This document shows, piece after piece, positions 1 through 12,191 of a DNA stretch of 64,000 nucleotides. Source of the DNA: Aspergillus flavus (taxonomy: Eukaryota; Ascomycota; Eurotiomycetes; Eurotiales; Aspergillaceae); the NCBI RefSeq assembly GCF_009017415.1, contig NC_092408.1, positions 620,001 to 684,000 of the forward strand, read 5' to 3'. The position numbers were made by a program, and so were the translations under genes. Each line of letters starts with the position of its first letter. The first letter of the stretch is position 1. The notes under the pieces were generated by a model. The model ran no database searches, was not told the DNA's origin, and saw only the letters and a program-made list of their open reading frames with translations.

Positions 1-802
1 GAGAGGGGAAAAGAAAAAGGAAATAAAGAGAGAGGAATGCGAAAATTAAAAAAGAGGGACAGAATCAGTTTGATTGGACACAGTAGATAACTGACCACTC
101 ACGGGACCACTTACTGAGCACGCACTCGTAACCCTATTCTGACGGACTTGTACCCTTTTGTGCTTCTAGAACTATCAGAACTATCTCATATCTCCACTAT
201 GTACTGATTGCTCGTCCTGATAACATCAATCAAATATCAATGCATTCTATAGTTGATGTATTCTGTAATAAGAGTCTGTGTAATAATACTTAACCTCATT
301 GAATGGGCCTTTTTGTTACTTACCCTATATCTCTCAAGGAGAGAGTGTCGCGCTATCGTTACCATGCGATAGATAACCTCAACATTTAACGGTGCCAGAC
401 GGCCTTCATCTGACCCTGACTTGACCAATTTTGAGTACTCTCACATTGAAGACAATGCGCGGAGGTGGAGTATTTTCATTCCACATTTTCACCATGAACC
501 ATTAATGGGCAAGCGTTCTCATCCGGGTTCACAATGTGTTTCCTCTCCTCTGCTTACTTCCATTGTCTTTCAAAATGTGATGTGAGGTGCCCTATAGAGA
601 GGCAACCGTTTGTGCTACAGCCATCAAATACCCATGAAATTGCTTCCTATACATCTAAGTTCAAAGTGCCAGCTACTTCTACTGAGAAACACTGAATTAG
701 CATGCTTCGATATTGAGCCTAAAATCTTGGAATGTTTGCTGGATCTGCCAAAGTAAGTTTGACTTGAGCGCTGAATAAGCAAGCCTTTCACGGCGTTCAT
801 AT
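1..802. other. No gene recognised (window start)
   Basis: Only short unconvincing frames are present. The first 60 bases are purine-rich and the rest is AT-rich. I see no RNA gene or repeat. It lies downstream of the decayed peptidase gene. Confidence 0.5.
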
Positions 803-2470
803 TCAATCAGAGCTTTTGGCGGCAACAGGCTGCCGACGATATTCTTTATGGGCTTTCAACCTCTCTTCCTTCGAATCCGAATACTTGTCTCCAAATATGC
901 GAGAAGGGGTAATAAATGCGCACTTGTCGTTAGAGGGCCTTTGACTAAGGACTTCGAAGATGGACTTCATGCCGTCAGATGACTTGGCTTGGAACAAATG
1001 CCTGGCCCTCTCTTCTGGATCTTTGGAATCCGATGTATATGGCTCAGGATCATTCATCCCCATGTGGGCCCTCAAGCAACTGAGCACCAAAGCCGCAAGT
1101 CCCGCTGCATATGCGGTAGAGAAGGAGCTTCCGCTAGCTTTATTGCCATTTCTCATTTGCACATCCTCACCTGGTAGTAGAAAGTCCGTTTGAGCATACA
1201 AGTTCCTTTCTGCCTGTTGGCCATAAAGTGTAGCTGAACCAATTTTGATGACTCCATCGATGCCGACGGGGGCATAATCTTTCACCTCAGCCTCTGGACC
1301 CTTGTCCATGAGAGATCCAGAAAAGATCACTTTTTTGGAATTCTTGGTGATCAAATCCGAGAAACCTGTCTCGTTTTCATCCTAGTTGCCCTTTCTAAAG
1401 AAACTCCAGCTCATGGATACAATATCCACATCCATAGCCAATGCCCATTCCAACGCCTCCAAAATCACAGTAAATTAGTTTCGTGACATGACGATAACAT
1501 AAACATTTATTTGAGTACTCACCTTATAGGCGGATGCTGTAGTGAATCTCTGACCACTCTCGACATTCCGTGAATCATCTAAACGAGCTATGAGAAGCTC
1601 CACTTCGGGGCATAATTGTCGAATATAATCGGCCATCTTTGTGCCATGGATGCAAGGGCCCACAAAGTATTCCTCCTTGTCTGGATGAAATGATTGCCCC
1701 TTTTGCTTCCCATACTTTCCAGTTAATTTGGCACCATCATCTAGGAGGGCAACCCTGGCCGACAACCCCCCTGTGGAACGCAGAATTGGCCGAATAAACT
1801 CCTTAAGAGGTTGTAGCTTCAGGATCCACGCATCAGGCTTAGGCCTATATATATTACAGTGAGAAATTTGTAACCCATGCATAAAACCATCGTGGAATAG
1901 ACTCACTGGCCATGAGAAGGGATGCTGTCATCTTTGGGGCGATTCCTTTGGATTTCTAAATTGTTGCTTTCCTGGTTTGGATGATCGGAAGGATATATCA
2001 TCTTGATGTTACTTGGATCTAGTGTTTTGCATCGGCTGGAGACCGTTTTGATGAACTCTACCGCGAACTCCTGGCAATCTTTCTCGTCGTTACCATCCTA
2101 AACCACAATTAGCGTATTGTCTGTGAGTGTACCGGAGAAGCTGGCTGCGTATTTTTGGATGCACCTCTATTGTTAGCCGTTGCAGCTAAAGTAATGTCAG
2201 CGTAGAAGTTTCGTGGTTCAACAAATTGTTAATACCTACCTTGGTGAGCTTGCATAGCCCTGATTCGCTGGCCCAGCCTCGAAGGACTGCAGTATTTACG
2301 GAAGAGTATAAATAGACATCTCTGGCGCTCGGAGCCGCGGTAAAGATGGTATCACTGCAAATATCATGTTCTTTCCATTTCCAAACTTCAACGTGGAAGT
2401 CATCAGTCGGGATTTCGGAACAACTCCAACCAGTGAAGCAGCGGCGGATGGCAGGCGTACTTTGAAGTGA
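803..2470 (-). pseudogene. Subtilisin-like S8 serine peptidase relic with two in-frame TAG stops
   Basis: Read on the minus strand, all three S8 catalytic positions survive in order: Asp in VALLDDG, His in HGTKMA, and Ser in GSSFSTAYAAGLAAL. The conserved MDVDIVSMSW segment lies between them. A spliced reading is supported by intron-like GT-AG segments near 1843-1908, 1467-1523 and about 2165-2240. The frame is broken by TAG at 2098-2100, just after LIVV, and TAG at 1382-1384, just after FFRKGN; the second cannot be spliced out without losing conserved peptidase sequence. S8 domains of this intracellular type occur in fungal NLR-like and HET-associated proteins, so a lost effector or processing domain is a possible origin (inference). 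The upstream part reads on to about 2470 with no clear start. Alternative: one long intron (about 2101-2240) could remove the first stop but not the second. Confidence 0.7.
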
Positions 2471-3000
2471 CAGTATCGTCCGCAGAAACCTTGGTCCACG
2501 ATGATGAACCTGAAATTATCACTGTCGGGTTTTGCGGAGAGTTTGCTGGCCAGACAGAGGCACACGCAGGGTGTCGTACTTGGTCGGTAGGCTATCATGG
2601 CAATAATGGAAGCATCTATGAGGAAGATGACCAGTACCTGTACACGACATCTTACAAGTTCGGACTGGGAAACAAGGTCGGTTGTGGGGTCGACTACGAG
2701 AAGCAGGTGTACTTCTTTACCCGGGACGGGCTGGTTAGCTGTATGTATTGGTGCTATCAACATTGCTTTTCTTTGACTAACCTGAGGACCACATGTCTAG
2801 CCGATAACAAAAGCGAGATCATATTCAGAAAGCTGTACCCATTAATCAGTCACAGTGGTGGGGCATGCAATGTGAGTGTTAACATTGGGCAGAGTGATTT
2901 TGTCTGGCGAGAAGCAGAGAAGTTGAAGGAGCCTAGCCTGAGATTTAAAATGAATACTTCTCGGAAGGAGCTATACGAGAGGCCATTGAGCAGGGTATGA
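2440..3000 (+). pseudogene. SPRY-domain protein fragment, 5' end missing
   Basis: From about 2443 the plus strand encodes a SPRY-like core: a YFEVTV entry strand, SVGYHGNNG, a GCGVDYEKQVYFFTRDG stretch and a closing NVSVNIGQSDFVW. A 60-nt intron fits 2741-2800 (GTATGT to CTAG); it is a multiple of three without a stop, so the frame is open either way. The stop is at 2998-3000. No start codon or SPRY N-terminal half is visible: an in-frame TGA sits at about 2430, and upstream DNA reads instead as the N-terminal part of the opposing S8 relic. I read it as a truncated fragment joined head-to-head to the peptidase relic. SPRY domains are protein-interaction modules (RanBPM, Ash2 and others). The specific family is not recognised. 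Confidence 0.5.
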
Positions 3001-3346
3001 TGTTTTGTGTATGTGTTAAACAGTATGTTATTAGCAATCATATGGAAGAGACAACTGGAAAATATATAACGTTAGGTACCTAATTTACTTGGCAGTAGAG
3101 TAACACTATTGCCTCATATAATTTAGTCTTAGTGCATGACTAGTTTTAGGATGAACTTCCACGATGCTGAGTTCTCTACGTAGTCGGCGGTGTTCCAATT
3201 CTGAGCCTTGTTCATGGGTTCAATTCCGATAACCTAGAGCAGCCGTGAGAGTATATATACATAGTTTGCAGACCTGCTGCAAAAGACATGACTTCATTGC
3301 CTCCATAATTAAGATCACCTACTTATTCCACCCACTAATGCCTGCC
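3001..3346. other. Intergenic, nothing recognised
   Basis: A short AT-rich spacer between the SPRY fragment and the 3' end of cwc24. It should hold the cwc24 3' UTR. No other feature is seen. Confidence 0.5.
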
Positions 3347-4404
3347 CTAAGCGCTTTCGGCCTCTTCCTCTTCTTCACTGCTGACTTCTTCGCCGTCGGC
3401 TATGGCTTGCTCCCGGCGTTTCCTTGCACGCTCTCTCTTCTTCTCCAATAATTGATTCAGCTTCTTCGCGGTGTTAAACACCCCGCCAGTGCCAGCTCCA
3501 CATGCAGCACATGACGGATTTTTCCGATATCGCTGTAAGGCGCAAGACTCGCAGAAATAATGCCCGCACTTGGTGACAATCGGGTTTTGATATGACTTCT
3601 TGCAGATGATACAGGCAAATGGAATGCTTTCGAGAAGCTCCTCATCCTCATCGTCGTCGTCCTTTGGTTTGTCACCCCCACGTTGGGAGACGACCTTTCC
3701 ATCCAATTTCTTTCCTTGAGTGTTTTTATCCCATTCTTTGTCCAATTCCCAGCCCTGCAAGACGTTTTCTCTAATATGAGCGTAGATACACCCGTCCCCA
3801 AATCCGCACCAGCTAAACTATGGTCAGACATGAAACTTCAAATGAAGCTGATTTATAAAAGAGAAACTTACCCCGTCTGTTTGTAGTCTTTGCAGACGTT
3901 TGGCGTGTAATCCATAAACGTCACAGTACGAATGTTGGTGGGGGCTTTGATCGGACCGAACTGTTTTGCCAGAGAATCGGGGTTTTTTTGGATGAAAGAC
4001 TGGTAATTCGCCGCGCCTTTGTACGTGCCATCTGATGCAGAGGGGGCGTTCGAGGTTGGTTGGGCCCGCGTGTTCCCCAAGAGATTCTTTGCGTCCAACT
4101 CGTCATCATACCAATTCGAATGCTTGGTGGCATCGTTGCTGGATGGCAATGGGATCGGTGTGGCTGTGACGGGCTGTTCTTCGTCTCTCCGGGGTGCACT
4201 GGTTGTAGACGAGGCTGTCACTGCTGCGTTCTTGCGGCGCCTTTTGATTCTGCGGCCCTCTTCATCATCGGACGACGTGAAATCGGAGTCCGAAGCAGGT
4301 GGCGGCGCTTCGGGCTTCTTGCGAAAATTGGCCTTGGCCTTGTTTGATCGTTTTTTGAAGGAGAACTGAGGGACCTCATCGGCGACCTGCGTTTCGTCCG
4401 TCAT
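3347..4404 (-). CDS. cwc24: Pre-mRNA splicing factor Cwc24 (CCCH zinc finger plus RING)
   Basis: Two exons, 4404-3872 and 3812-3347, joined by a 59-nt intron, give 332 residues. The N-terminal half is basic/acidic and low complexity. A CCCH finger (Cys171-x8-Cys180-x5-Cys186-x3-His190) is assembled exactly across the splice junction, then the QGWELDKEWD signature. A C3HC4 RING follows (Cys245, Cys248, Cys260, His262, Cys265, Cys268, Cys279, Cys282), ending in a charged tail. This order is diagnostic of Cwc24/RNF113, a spliceosome (Prp19/NTC-associated) factor acting around the first catalytic step in the nucleus. The start at 4404 is the first ATG giving the conserved N-terminus; the frame is open further upstream to 4719 without conserved sequence. 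It diverges from apsA. Confidence 0.92.
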
Positions 4405-6294
4405 GGTTGCGGTTCGCTGGTATATAGTACCAGAATGGCGAGTTAGTGGCAATGCGCACAGTTGCCCCTTAGCCACCAAGATCGGGATGTGTTCGGGGGA
4501 GTTGAAACTCAGAAAGTCGGATAATGGGGTTGATATATAAAGTGACCTTGCTTCACGGTGGTGGCGTTCTTGTTTTCCCGATTCGGTGCGCCCCACGTGA
4601 CTAGTGACAAATGAAGCTTTCTCCGTGTCACGTGCGGTCATATGCGTTCTGACGAAGCAGATCGAGGGTGACCCAAAACAGGGGCGGAAATGCAAACCCG
4701 ACAAACAGCGACGTCCCAAAATGAGGAGTGCCGTACGGATTAGTACATACGCGATGCTTCAATTGGGTTAAGCTGTAATTTTATTCCAAATCTGATCTGG
4801 CTACCCAAAGATCGGGAAGAACCGTCGGACAAGTTATCGATCTAGTAGTAAAGTAGTAAAGATGCTGATGTTGGGAGACAATTAAACTTCCTAGGATAGC
4901 CGGAAGATCGACCGTGAAACAGATAAGTTAACCAAGATCGCTGTGAGATGTCATTCAGCATTCCCCGGGATAATGGATTGTCTCTTCTCCTCAATAAACG
5001 CCTTGTATTAGCCCTGCAACTCAGAGTTGTTACGTATCAGATCGAAGATAACCTAGTTGACTGCTTGGTACTTAAAAAGGTAGAGGCTCAGATGGAGTGG
5101 GAGCCTCCCCTCCTCTATTATTATTTATTTAATTGATTGACTTACCGATGATTCTCGTATCCAGCGGTACTGTGTCCAATTACTATAGTCTCTCGCGCAG
5201 TACCTGCATTGAGAGGAGCCTGATACATGAAAGTAATACCTGACTTACTTCTAGTACAAGTAGGATCGGTACCTGATCCTAATAGTAGTCAGTCTTGTTC
5301 TGTCTTTCCCGCACGGCCCCAGCTTTCTCCCTCCCCCCCTGCCCACACGGTGTGACTTTCTTCTCCTTCTCTCATTCTTCCTTTCCCTCTCTTTTGTCTT
5401 CCCCCGCTCAACGAGTCGGTTCTCGTCTCGTTGTTCATCTGGCTGTATTTGGAACATCTCTCTCTTTTCCTTACCTCAATTTTCTCCTTTTTAATTTTCT
5501 CTTTTCTTATTTTTCTATTTGTTTTTTCTTAACTACCTTCCCTCATTACATTCTCTTTTGTCACTCCCTTCTTTTTTTTTGTTTACTCTTTTTCTACTTC
5601 ACTTGCCATTGAATAATATTATATGCGCCGCATGGCGTAGCGCGACTTGTCGCATTTCAATCCCGATTTGATACGCTCTTGTTGTCTTTCCTTTTTCGGC
5701 TGTTTTGGTACAAGTCATCAATCCACTGACTCCTCCCGTGCGCCCATCCGTTGTGGTTGGTTCACTCGGCACTGACAAGGTTACGTCTACGACTACTGCG
5801 CGTTTGTGTTGTCTGAACGCTACCGGAGACCCCCCATCCTCGGCTCTCTTCCAAAACAAACAGAAAGCCTCTGCGACTTCGACGCAATATCCCCTTGTTC
5901 GATCGGTTCATCACTCACTTTACTGTCCATCAAGGTGGTACGGTCGCCGTACAGCAACCGCCCCCGATCGACGCTGCGCACTGTCTTTTGCCATAGTCAA
6001 CCTCGACACACAGTATCCGTGGACCATTCGGTCGCTGGCCGGCTTGCTAAATCACCCGGGCGCAAGGAGTTATAACAGTCCAATCGTGCTGGTGCAGGTC
6101 AGATGATGACCTTGGCTTGATAAAGAACACGACGAACGAGGCGACGAGTTCCTGGGCTTTTGACGACAACCGTGTCCTCATCGCAAAACCAGGTACCGCT
6201 TACGGATTATTGTCTGGCGCTTGGTTATTTCCCTGGCCGTCACAAGTAACGGTGCTACGGACGGAGGGTAGAGCGGGATTGACACATCTTCACC
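4405..6294. other. Divergent promoter / 5' UTR region with a pyrimidine-rich tract
   Basis: About 1.9 kb between the divergent starts of cwc24 and apsA. It carries a strongly C/T-rich stretch at roughly 5288-5600 on the plus strand, typical of fungal promoter and leader DNA. Several frames of 60-133 codons occur but show no family resemblance. The part nearer 6294 is probably apsA leader. No RNA gene seen. Confidence 0.5.
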
Positions 6295-9200
6295 ATGGAC
6301 GATCCTTTTGTGTCCCCCGCCGAGGCGGTGGCTCCCCGCGAATCGCATAGGTATTCGTCTTTCGATACGCAGTTGTTCAGCCTGGATGCGTCTTCGCCAG
6401 CACAAGTGAAACGGGCCCTTGAGGCCCACTTAGCGGAGACGGAGCGCAGACTGGAGGAGGCATCTAAGTTGGGTACAGCGCTCATTGAACAGCAGAAGGA
6501 GCTTGAGGACAAGTTGAAAGCAGTCGAGCAACAGCAAGAAGCCAGCCAGATCGGACCGGACCTGCAGCGGAGACTCGTGGACCTGGAGAGAGAATACAGG
6601 GAAATTGGTCGCGAGACGGCACGGGCATTCCTTGCCCCGAAACGTCTCGCGGGAGGTGATGATGGCCATCTGGGGACCCCCTCACTTGACCAGAAGGTAT
6701 ACAATTTGCCAGTCCGGCACACTATATGGAGCGCTAATATGATGTCCAGTCACCACTTAGCCCCGCCTTGTTTGCTGGGCAAGCCACCAACTCTCCCAGC
6801 AAGGTGAGCGTACCATCACGAAAACAGCGCAACCAACCGTCGAGCCGTGTCCATGATATCGAGTTTGCGACGGAGATCTCCACCTCCCTCCTGGCCCAGG
6901 TCCGTCAGTTGCAGGCGCTGCTTGCGGAGCGCGAGGAGGCCTTGAAAACTGTGAACTTGGAGAAATCGAGGCTTGAACTCGAGGCAGAAGGATATACGCA
7001 GCGAATCCGGGCATTGGACGAGAGCGAGGAGCGCTATAAGGACGAAAACTGGGCGTTGGAGACTCAGACGCGCGAGCTCATGTCTGCGGTGAAAGATGCT
7101 GCCGATCGCGAAAGTAGACTCAACAGCAGCCTGGGTGCTGTTACAACAGAAAAGAACACACTGGAGCGAGAATTAGAAGATCTGAAGCAAACCAATACGA
7201 AGCTGATCGAGGAGCAGACGGCGGCACAGAAAGCGAATGACGCTGAAATCCATCTCCTGCGCAGGAACTTGAGTTCAGGGGATGCGGAAAGGCTTGCACT
7301 GCAGAAGAAGGTTGAAGAGTTGAACTCACAGAACGAAGAGCTTGCTAGAGCGGTCGCTATGCGGCTTCGACAGCAAGAAGCGGAGACCGTGCGAGAAGTT
7401 CACCGGGATGATGACTCTGATGAGGATGGTAGAGGGACACCGGAAAATTCACCTCCACCATCGCCCAATAAATTCACTCCGCGACACAACCAATTGGAGA
7501 CAGAAACATTGCGAAGTTCCTTGGGCCATGCTCATCGTATGATCCAGAATCTGAAGAGCACCATTCACCGAGAGAAAACTGAAAAAATTGAGCTCAAACG
7601 TATGCTTCAAGAAGCGCGCGACGAGATTGAGCAGAAGCGTCGCGAAGCTATTGCTCCCTCTGGCCCCTCTAATAAGCGCCAGAAGACCAAGCCCGATAAT
7701 TCACGCAAGGCTGCAAGACCGAACCTGCTGGGTGCCGGAAGGAGAGGAACGACAGAGATTGAGGACGTGCATGAGACCGATACCGATTGGGAAGACCATG
7801 CTACTGACACAAGTCCATCGCACAAAGCGGCTTTGAGATCTTACCGAAGCCGCCCCGAACTTCAGTCTTCAGACGAGCCCAGTGATGCCTACCACACTGC
7901 TACCGAAGCTGACGATGCTTTCGAGACCGCCAACGAGCGTGAGGCAGCCACTGAAAGCGAGGCCTTCCAGACGGGCGTCGAGAGCATGGCTGATGATAGT
8001 ACGGATACCGATGAGCTAACTGAAACAGAGGACCGTATTCAGTTAACACCCCGTGCTCGTGTCTCATCCCTAACCTTGGCCAAAGCTCGTGACCGGAAGT
8101 CCTACCAGAGCACTGCTTCCACTTCAGGGGAAGAGGACGAACTCTCCGATGGCATGTTCCCCTCACCAAGTCGAACTTCTACCCCTCGGCACCGTCTCAG
8201 GAACAAGAGGAGTGTGTCGAGGAGGATTAGACCTTCTGGAGAGGCTCCCATGGCCTCTGGCAGCCGGCCATCTAGTTCACGGGAGTCCCCAGCAACGAGC
8301 TTCACACAGACGCTAGGGGACTCCGAAGGCCAGAGCCTGTTTGCAGAACTCGCAGAACTTGACGGCGAGGAGGATGAGGAGGCAGAGTTCGGCCCACCGA
8401 TAGAACACGATGCTGATTCCACCCCACGTATCCTTTCGATGCCTGATTCGAGAAGATCATCGCAGGCCACTTTGAACACGAGACCTAAGGCTGTAATGGT
8501 TGACTCCGGTGTCATGACTGACCCTTGGGAACCAAGCGTCCCGGTCGTTGTGAACGACGAGAATGTCTCGGATGTACTTGTAACACCGAAGAAGGTGACT
8601 TCGGATGCCGAGACTGCTGCTGGAACGAGGGAGCAACCAGAGTTGGTGCATGCTGCGACACAGGGGGCCTCCCCTCAGACGTCTTCTGAAGTGAATGGTG
8701 ATCAACTGTCGAGTGTGCTAGCCACTTCGAAGATGATTTCGGATGTAGATGCGGAGCGAGAGATCAATGTCCCCGCAGCTGTGCTGCCACAGCTCGATAT
8801 TTCTCCTATCTCCACTCAGGACACCGTTCCTGTAGCACCTAAGCTACCTGAGTTGAGCATGTCATACGTTGTGGGAGGCTCAACCGAGCCGGTCGCCGGG
8901 CCTATTTCTGATCCCCCGGAGATGGCTTTGTCGGCCATCTCTTTGCAGTATACAGAACCCATTTCTGCCAAGCTTCCTGAGCCGGAGCCGAAGTACGTAC
9001 CGGAAGTGGTTGTCTCCTCGATCTTCTCTGAGGGAACTCAGCCTGTTGCGGCAACGCTTCCTGAGCCTGTGCCTGAGCCCTCAATCTCCGTGGCAGAGCA
9101 GGCAACGAGCACAGATCTTCCACAGCTGGCATGCTCCGCAATTTTCTCTGAGGATACCCAGCCTGTTATGGCGACTCTTCCTGAGCCCGTTCCCGTGCCT

Positions 9201-11383
9201 GTGCCTATGCCTGAAGCTCCAGTTTCTGTCACAGAGCGTGATATAAGCACTGTGGTTCCAGCCCTGGCAGTCTCGACAATCTTCTCTGAACAAACTGTGC
9301 CTGTAATGGCGACTCATTCAGAGCCTGTGCCCGAGCCTTCAGTTTCAGTTGCGGAGCGTGCTATAAACACCGAAATCCCTGGCCTGGCATTCTCGACAAT
9401 CTTCACAGAGCACACCGAACCTATAGCGGCGATGCTTCCAGAACCAGTTCCAGAGCCGGAGTCCACGGTGGCTGTGGGTCAGGCTTCAGCCGAGCATGAA
9501 GTCCCTGATTTGACAGTATCTTTCATACCACCAGAATCCACTGAGCCGATTGCACCTCGGGAACGCGAGATTCCCGTCCCTGCGTCTCCGCAATTGTCGG
9601 TTTCTACCATCCGTTCCGTGGAAACACTCCCTGTCGAGGACACTCCAGCTACGGCCATCATCCCGGCAGCCCTGCCATCCGACGAGAACGCACCACTCAT
9701 GCAAACGAGAGGTGTTATGGTCGACAAACCCACTTCAGAGTCTTTGCCAATTGTGGTTGTCGAAGACGAAGCAAATGATAGCTCTGATTATGACACAGCT
9801 GGCCACCAGAAGGATGTCCCCTCCCCTCTGAAGGCTATCTCCGGCAATGCTGTCCCTCGCCATGCAAGACGCCGATCGTCAAACCAGGCAGATCAAGGTG
9901 CTCAGACGATACTGTCTTCTAAGCAAATTGACCAGATTCTCATGGACCGTGTTACGGCCCGGCCTTTGTCTCCCCCCGACAGTGACAAAGCCAAGGAGCA
10001 AGGCAATTCACCTGCTGCCACGCCAAGGGCACGGCCCCGTCCTCAGCATCAGTCATCGGCCGCATCTCTCAACTGGCGACCAGGCAGCGCAGCCAGCCAG
10101 GCCTCTACTGTTCATAGCCATCCCCCGTTGCCTTCTGAACATAAAGAGGCTATCATAGCTGCTGAGAAGAAGTCGCTTGATCAACAACCGGCCACACCGG
10201 GTCTCATGGCGCCGCCTCTTGCTCCGGCTTCCGCTTTCCGCGCTCCACGCCCGCGCACTCCAAATGATTCAGCCCCTCAGGTTGGCTCCGTCAGGTCTTC
10301 TACTTCACGGGCCAGAGTGAGGCGCGAAAGCCAGGTGTCGCGGAGGTCTTCGGTCTCATCGTTCGCATCCGAGATCGAAGAGCGGTTCAATACACACTCC
10401 ACCCCGGCTGGCGGACCTTATGGCTATGGCTCCGGCACAGATCCACGCATGATTCAAGCCATCACCCAGACCATGATTGGAGAATTCCTTTGGAAGTATA
10501 CACGTAAAACAGTCTCCGGGGAGATTTCCAACACTAGACATCGTCGCTACTTCTGGGTGCATCCATATACGCGTACATTGTACTGGAGTGAGCAGGACCC
10601 TCAAAGTGCCGGCAAGTCGGAGCGTAAGACAAAGAGCGTTCCTATTGAAGCCGTGAGAGTTGTCGCCGATGACAACCCATACCCTCCAGGTCTTCATTGC
10701 AGGAGTTTGGAGGTTGTTAGCCCTGGTCGCCGGATCAGATTCACCGCGACTACTAGTCAGAGGCACGAGACCTGGTTCAATGCACTCTCGTACCTCTTGC
10801 TGCGGTCGGAAAATGGTGAGGAGGAGAACAATGACCTGGAAGATATCGATGAATTCAACCCTGGGTTCCGGTCAGGATCTCGGTCGCGCCAGAGACCAAG
10901 GTTGTCAATCTCTTCATCGCAGAGCCGCCAGACCCGAAATTGGCCGAAACAGCGAGCGGGTTCTGCTCTCTCTCTACGCCGCACAGGGACCCCCGGTCGC
11001 GCCTCTCCGGCTCTAAGCACGCCGTCTCACTATTCCGATCAAAGGAATAGTTCCACGTCCCGACTCAGTACAATTCTTAACACTACGCTCAAAGGCTCTT
11101 TCGGCAGAAGGGGCCCCCCTGGCTATGCGACATCTAGTATCCATGATGGCAGTGTCTACGGCCGTGACAGTGAGGAGGACCTGCGGCAGATGATGGAGAG
11201 GCAAGAACAGGAGACAGACCGACTTGAGAATGTCCGTGCTTGCTGTGATGGTAAGAGCATGCCCAGTTAGGCTGTTATGCCCTATCCGCTAACACTTGTA
11301 TTTTAGGCAAGCATGATGTCAGCTCACTCTCAAGGACAAGTCGGTACAGCCCGCGTGTAAATCGGCATCACTCTCATCACTGA
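6295..11383 (+). CDS. apsA: ApsA / Num1-type nuclear-migration protein (coiled coil, repeats, C-terminal PH domain)
   Basis: Three exons (6295-6696, 6750-11250, 11307-11383) give 1659 residues, close to the known size of Aspergillus nidulans ApsA. Residues about 35-310 are heptad-rich coiled coil, followed by a long acidic Ser/Thr-rich region. Degenerate repeats containing IFSExTxPV and LPEPVPEP lie around residues 820-1090. A PH domain spans about residues 1370-1490 (start near FLWKYTRK, closing Trp in HETWFNALSYLL). Known family role: a cortical anchor that binds membrane phosphoinositide through PH and captures dynein, positioning nuclei and mitochondria in hyphae and conidiophores. The last exon encodes only about 25 residues and ends in a His-rich tail. 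The start is the first ATG of the open exon, 53 nt intron following. Confidence 0.9.
8800..9640 (+). repeat. Degenerate in-frame tandem repeats within apsA
   Basis: About seven or eight copies of a 40-45 residue unit sit near nt 8805, 8935, 9019, 9139, 9274, 9394, 9525 and 9607. Each copy has a hydrophobic-S-x-I-F core, then T-x-P-V/I, then LPEP(VPEP)n and a VSVAER-like linker. Proline-rich repeats in this part of the protein are expected for the ApsA family; the copies here are diverged rather than identical. Confidence 0.8.
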
Positions 11384-12191
11384 GCCTGTCGACGCCCATC
11401 GTGAAGATGCGTTCTTTCTCCCCAAGGACCTCGTCTATGCATCGCTCACATCTCTTTCCTTTCCACCCTCCTCAACCTTCATAGCATGCGAATCTCATGA
11501 GCGCACGTGTTAGCATTTTATTACTGACTCCCTTTGCTTTTCGGTAGCTGCCACCCTCCGGGCACCCTTTCTTGGAACCTTGTGTTACGTATAGTCATTA
11601 TTAATCTTGGGGGGTTGGCCCCTTTGGCATTTATCCCCGCTCAGGTGTCTGGACTGTTCCTGTCATTCATTCGTGATATTTGCAAAATGCATTATTGATT
11701 TAGTCATTTCCTTTGTTGATACTCATTGTCAAGCTGATATATTTATGCCGTTCGTTCCACCTAGGCTTGGCCCTTACTTATTACTACCACTTCCATCTTG
11801 TGTGCATCTTGCATCCGTCCATCATCTTTTGACTTTTCTTTTCTCACATCTTGATATTGAGTCTTTGCAATCTGTAATGACAGCAAGATTGTCACGTGTC
11901 CGTATTGACTCTGTTTTTATATGTCAGGAATTGATATAGGCACCATTGAGGAATTCGAAACCATACCATGAACGGATAAGATATCCCTCTAGTAGCTGTA
12001 GTTGAGTCCTGTGGCCGATTGGGTTGCCGAGGATTAGTCATGCATCACTCTTCACCTTTCATCAACACACTCCCAAGTTCTATTTCCAATCCCACTCTCC
12101 CTCAACTTCCTTCTCTTGCCTTTGTCCAAGGAGATCATTTGATTGGGGTTCGCCAGTTATAACTTTCCATTTCCCTGTCCATCAAGTGCAA
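11384..12191. other. apsA 3' UTR and methyltransferase promoter; nothing else recognised
   Basis: A T-rich spacer between two genes on the same strand. It contains one frame of 110 codons (11607-11939) that is hydrophobic but has no recognisable family features and is probably fortuitous. Confidence 0.5.

Noticed and set aside
2741..2800. Reading the SPRY fragment without an intron
   Set aside because: The frame stays open, but GTATGT...CTAG borders and the non-SPRY sequence between them favour splicing.
3868..4719. Longer N-terminus for cwc24 starting at 4719
   Set aside because: The extra 105 residues look like translated promoter DNA; the ATG at 4404 gives the expected family start.
5705..6106. 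133-codon plus-strand frame upstream of apsA
   Set aside because: No family resemblance, overlaps other frames equally long, and sits in the probable apsA leader/promoter.
9038..9317. Minus-strand frames opposite the apsA repeats
   Set aside because: Shadows created by the repetitive, GC-biased coding strand.
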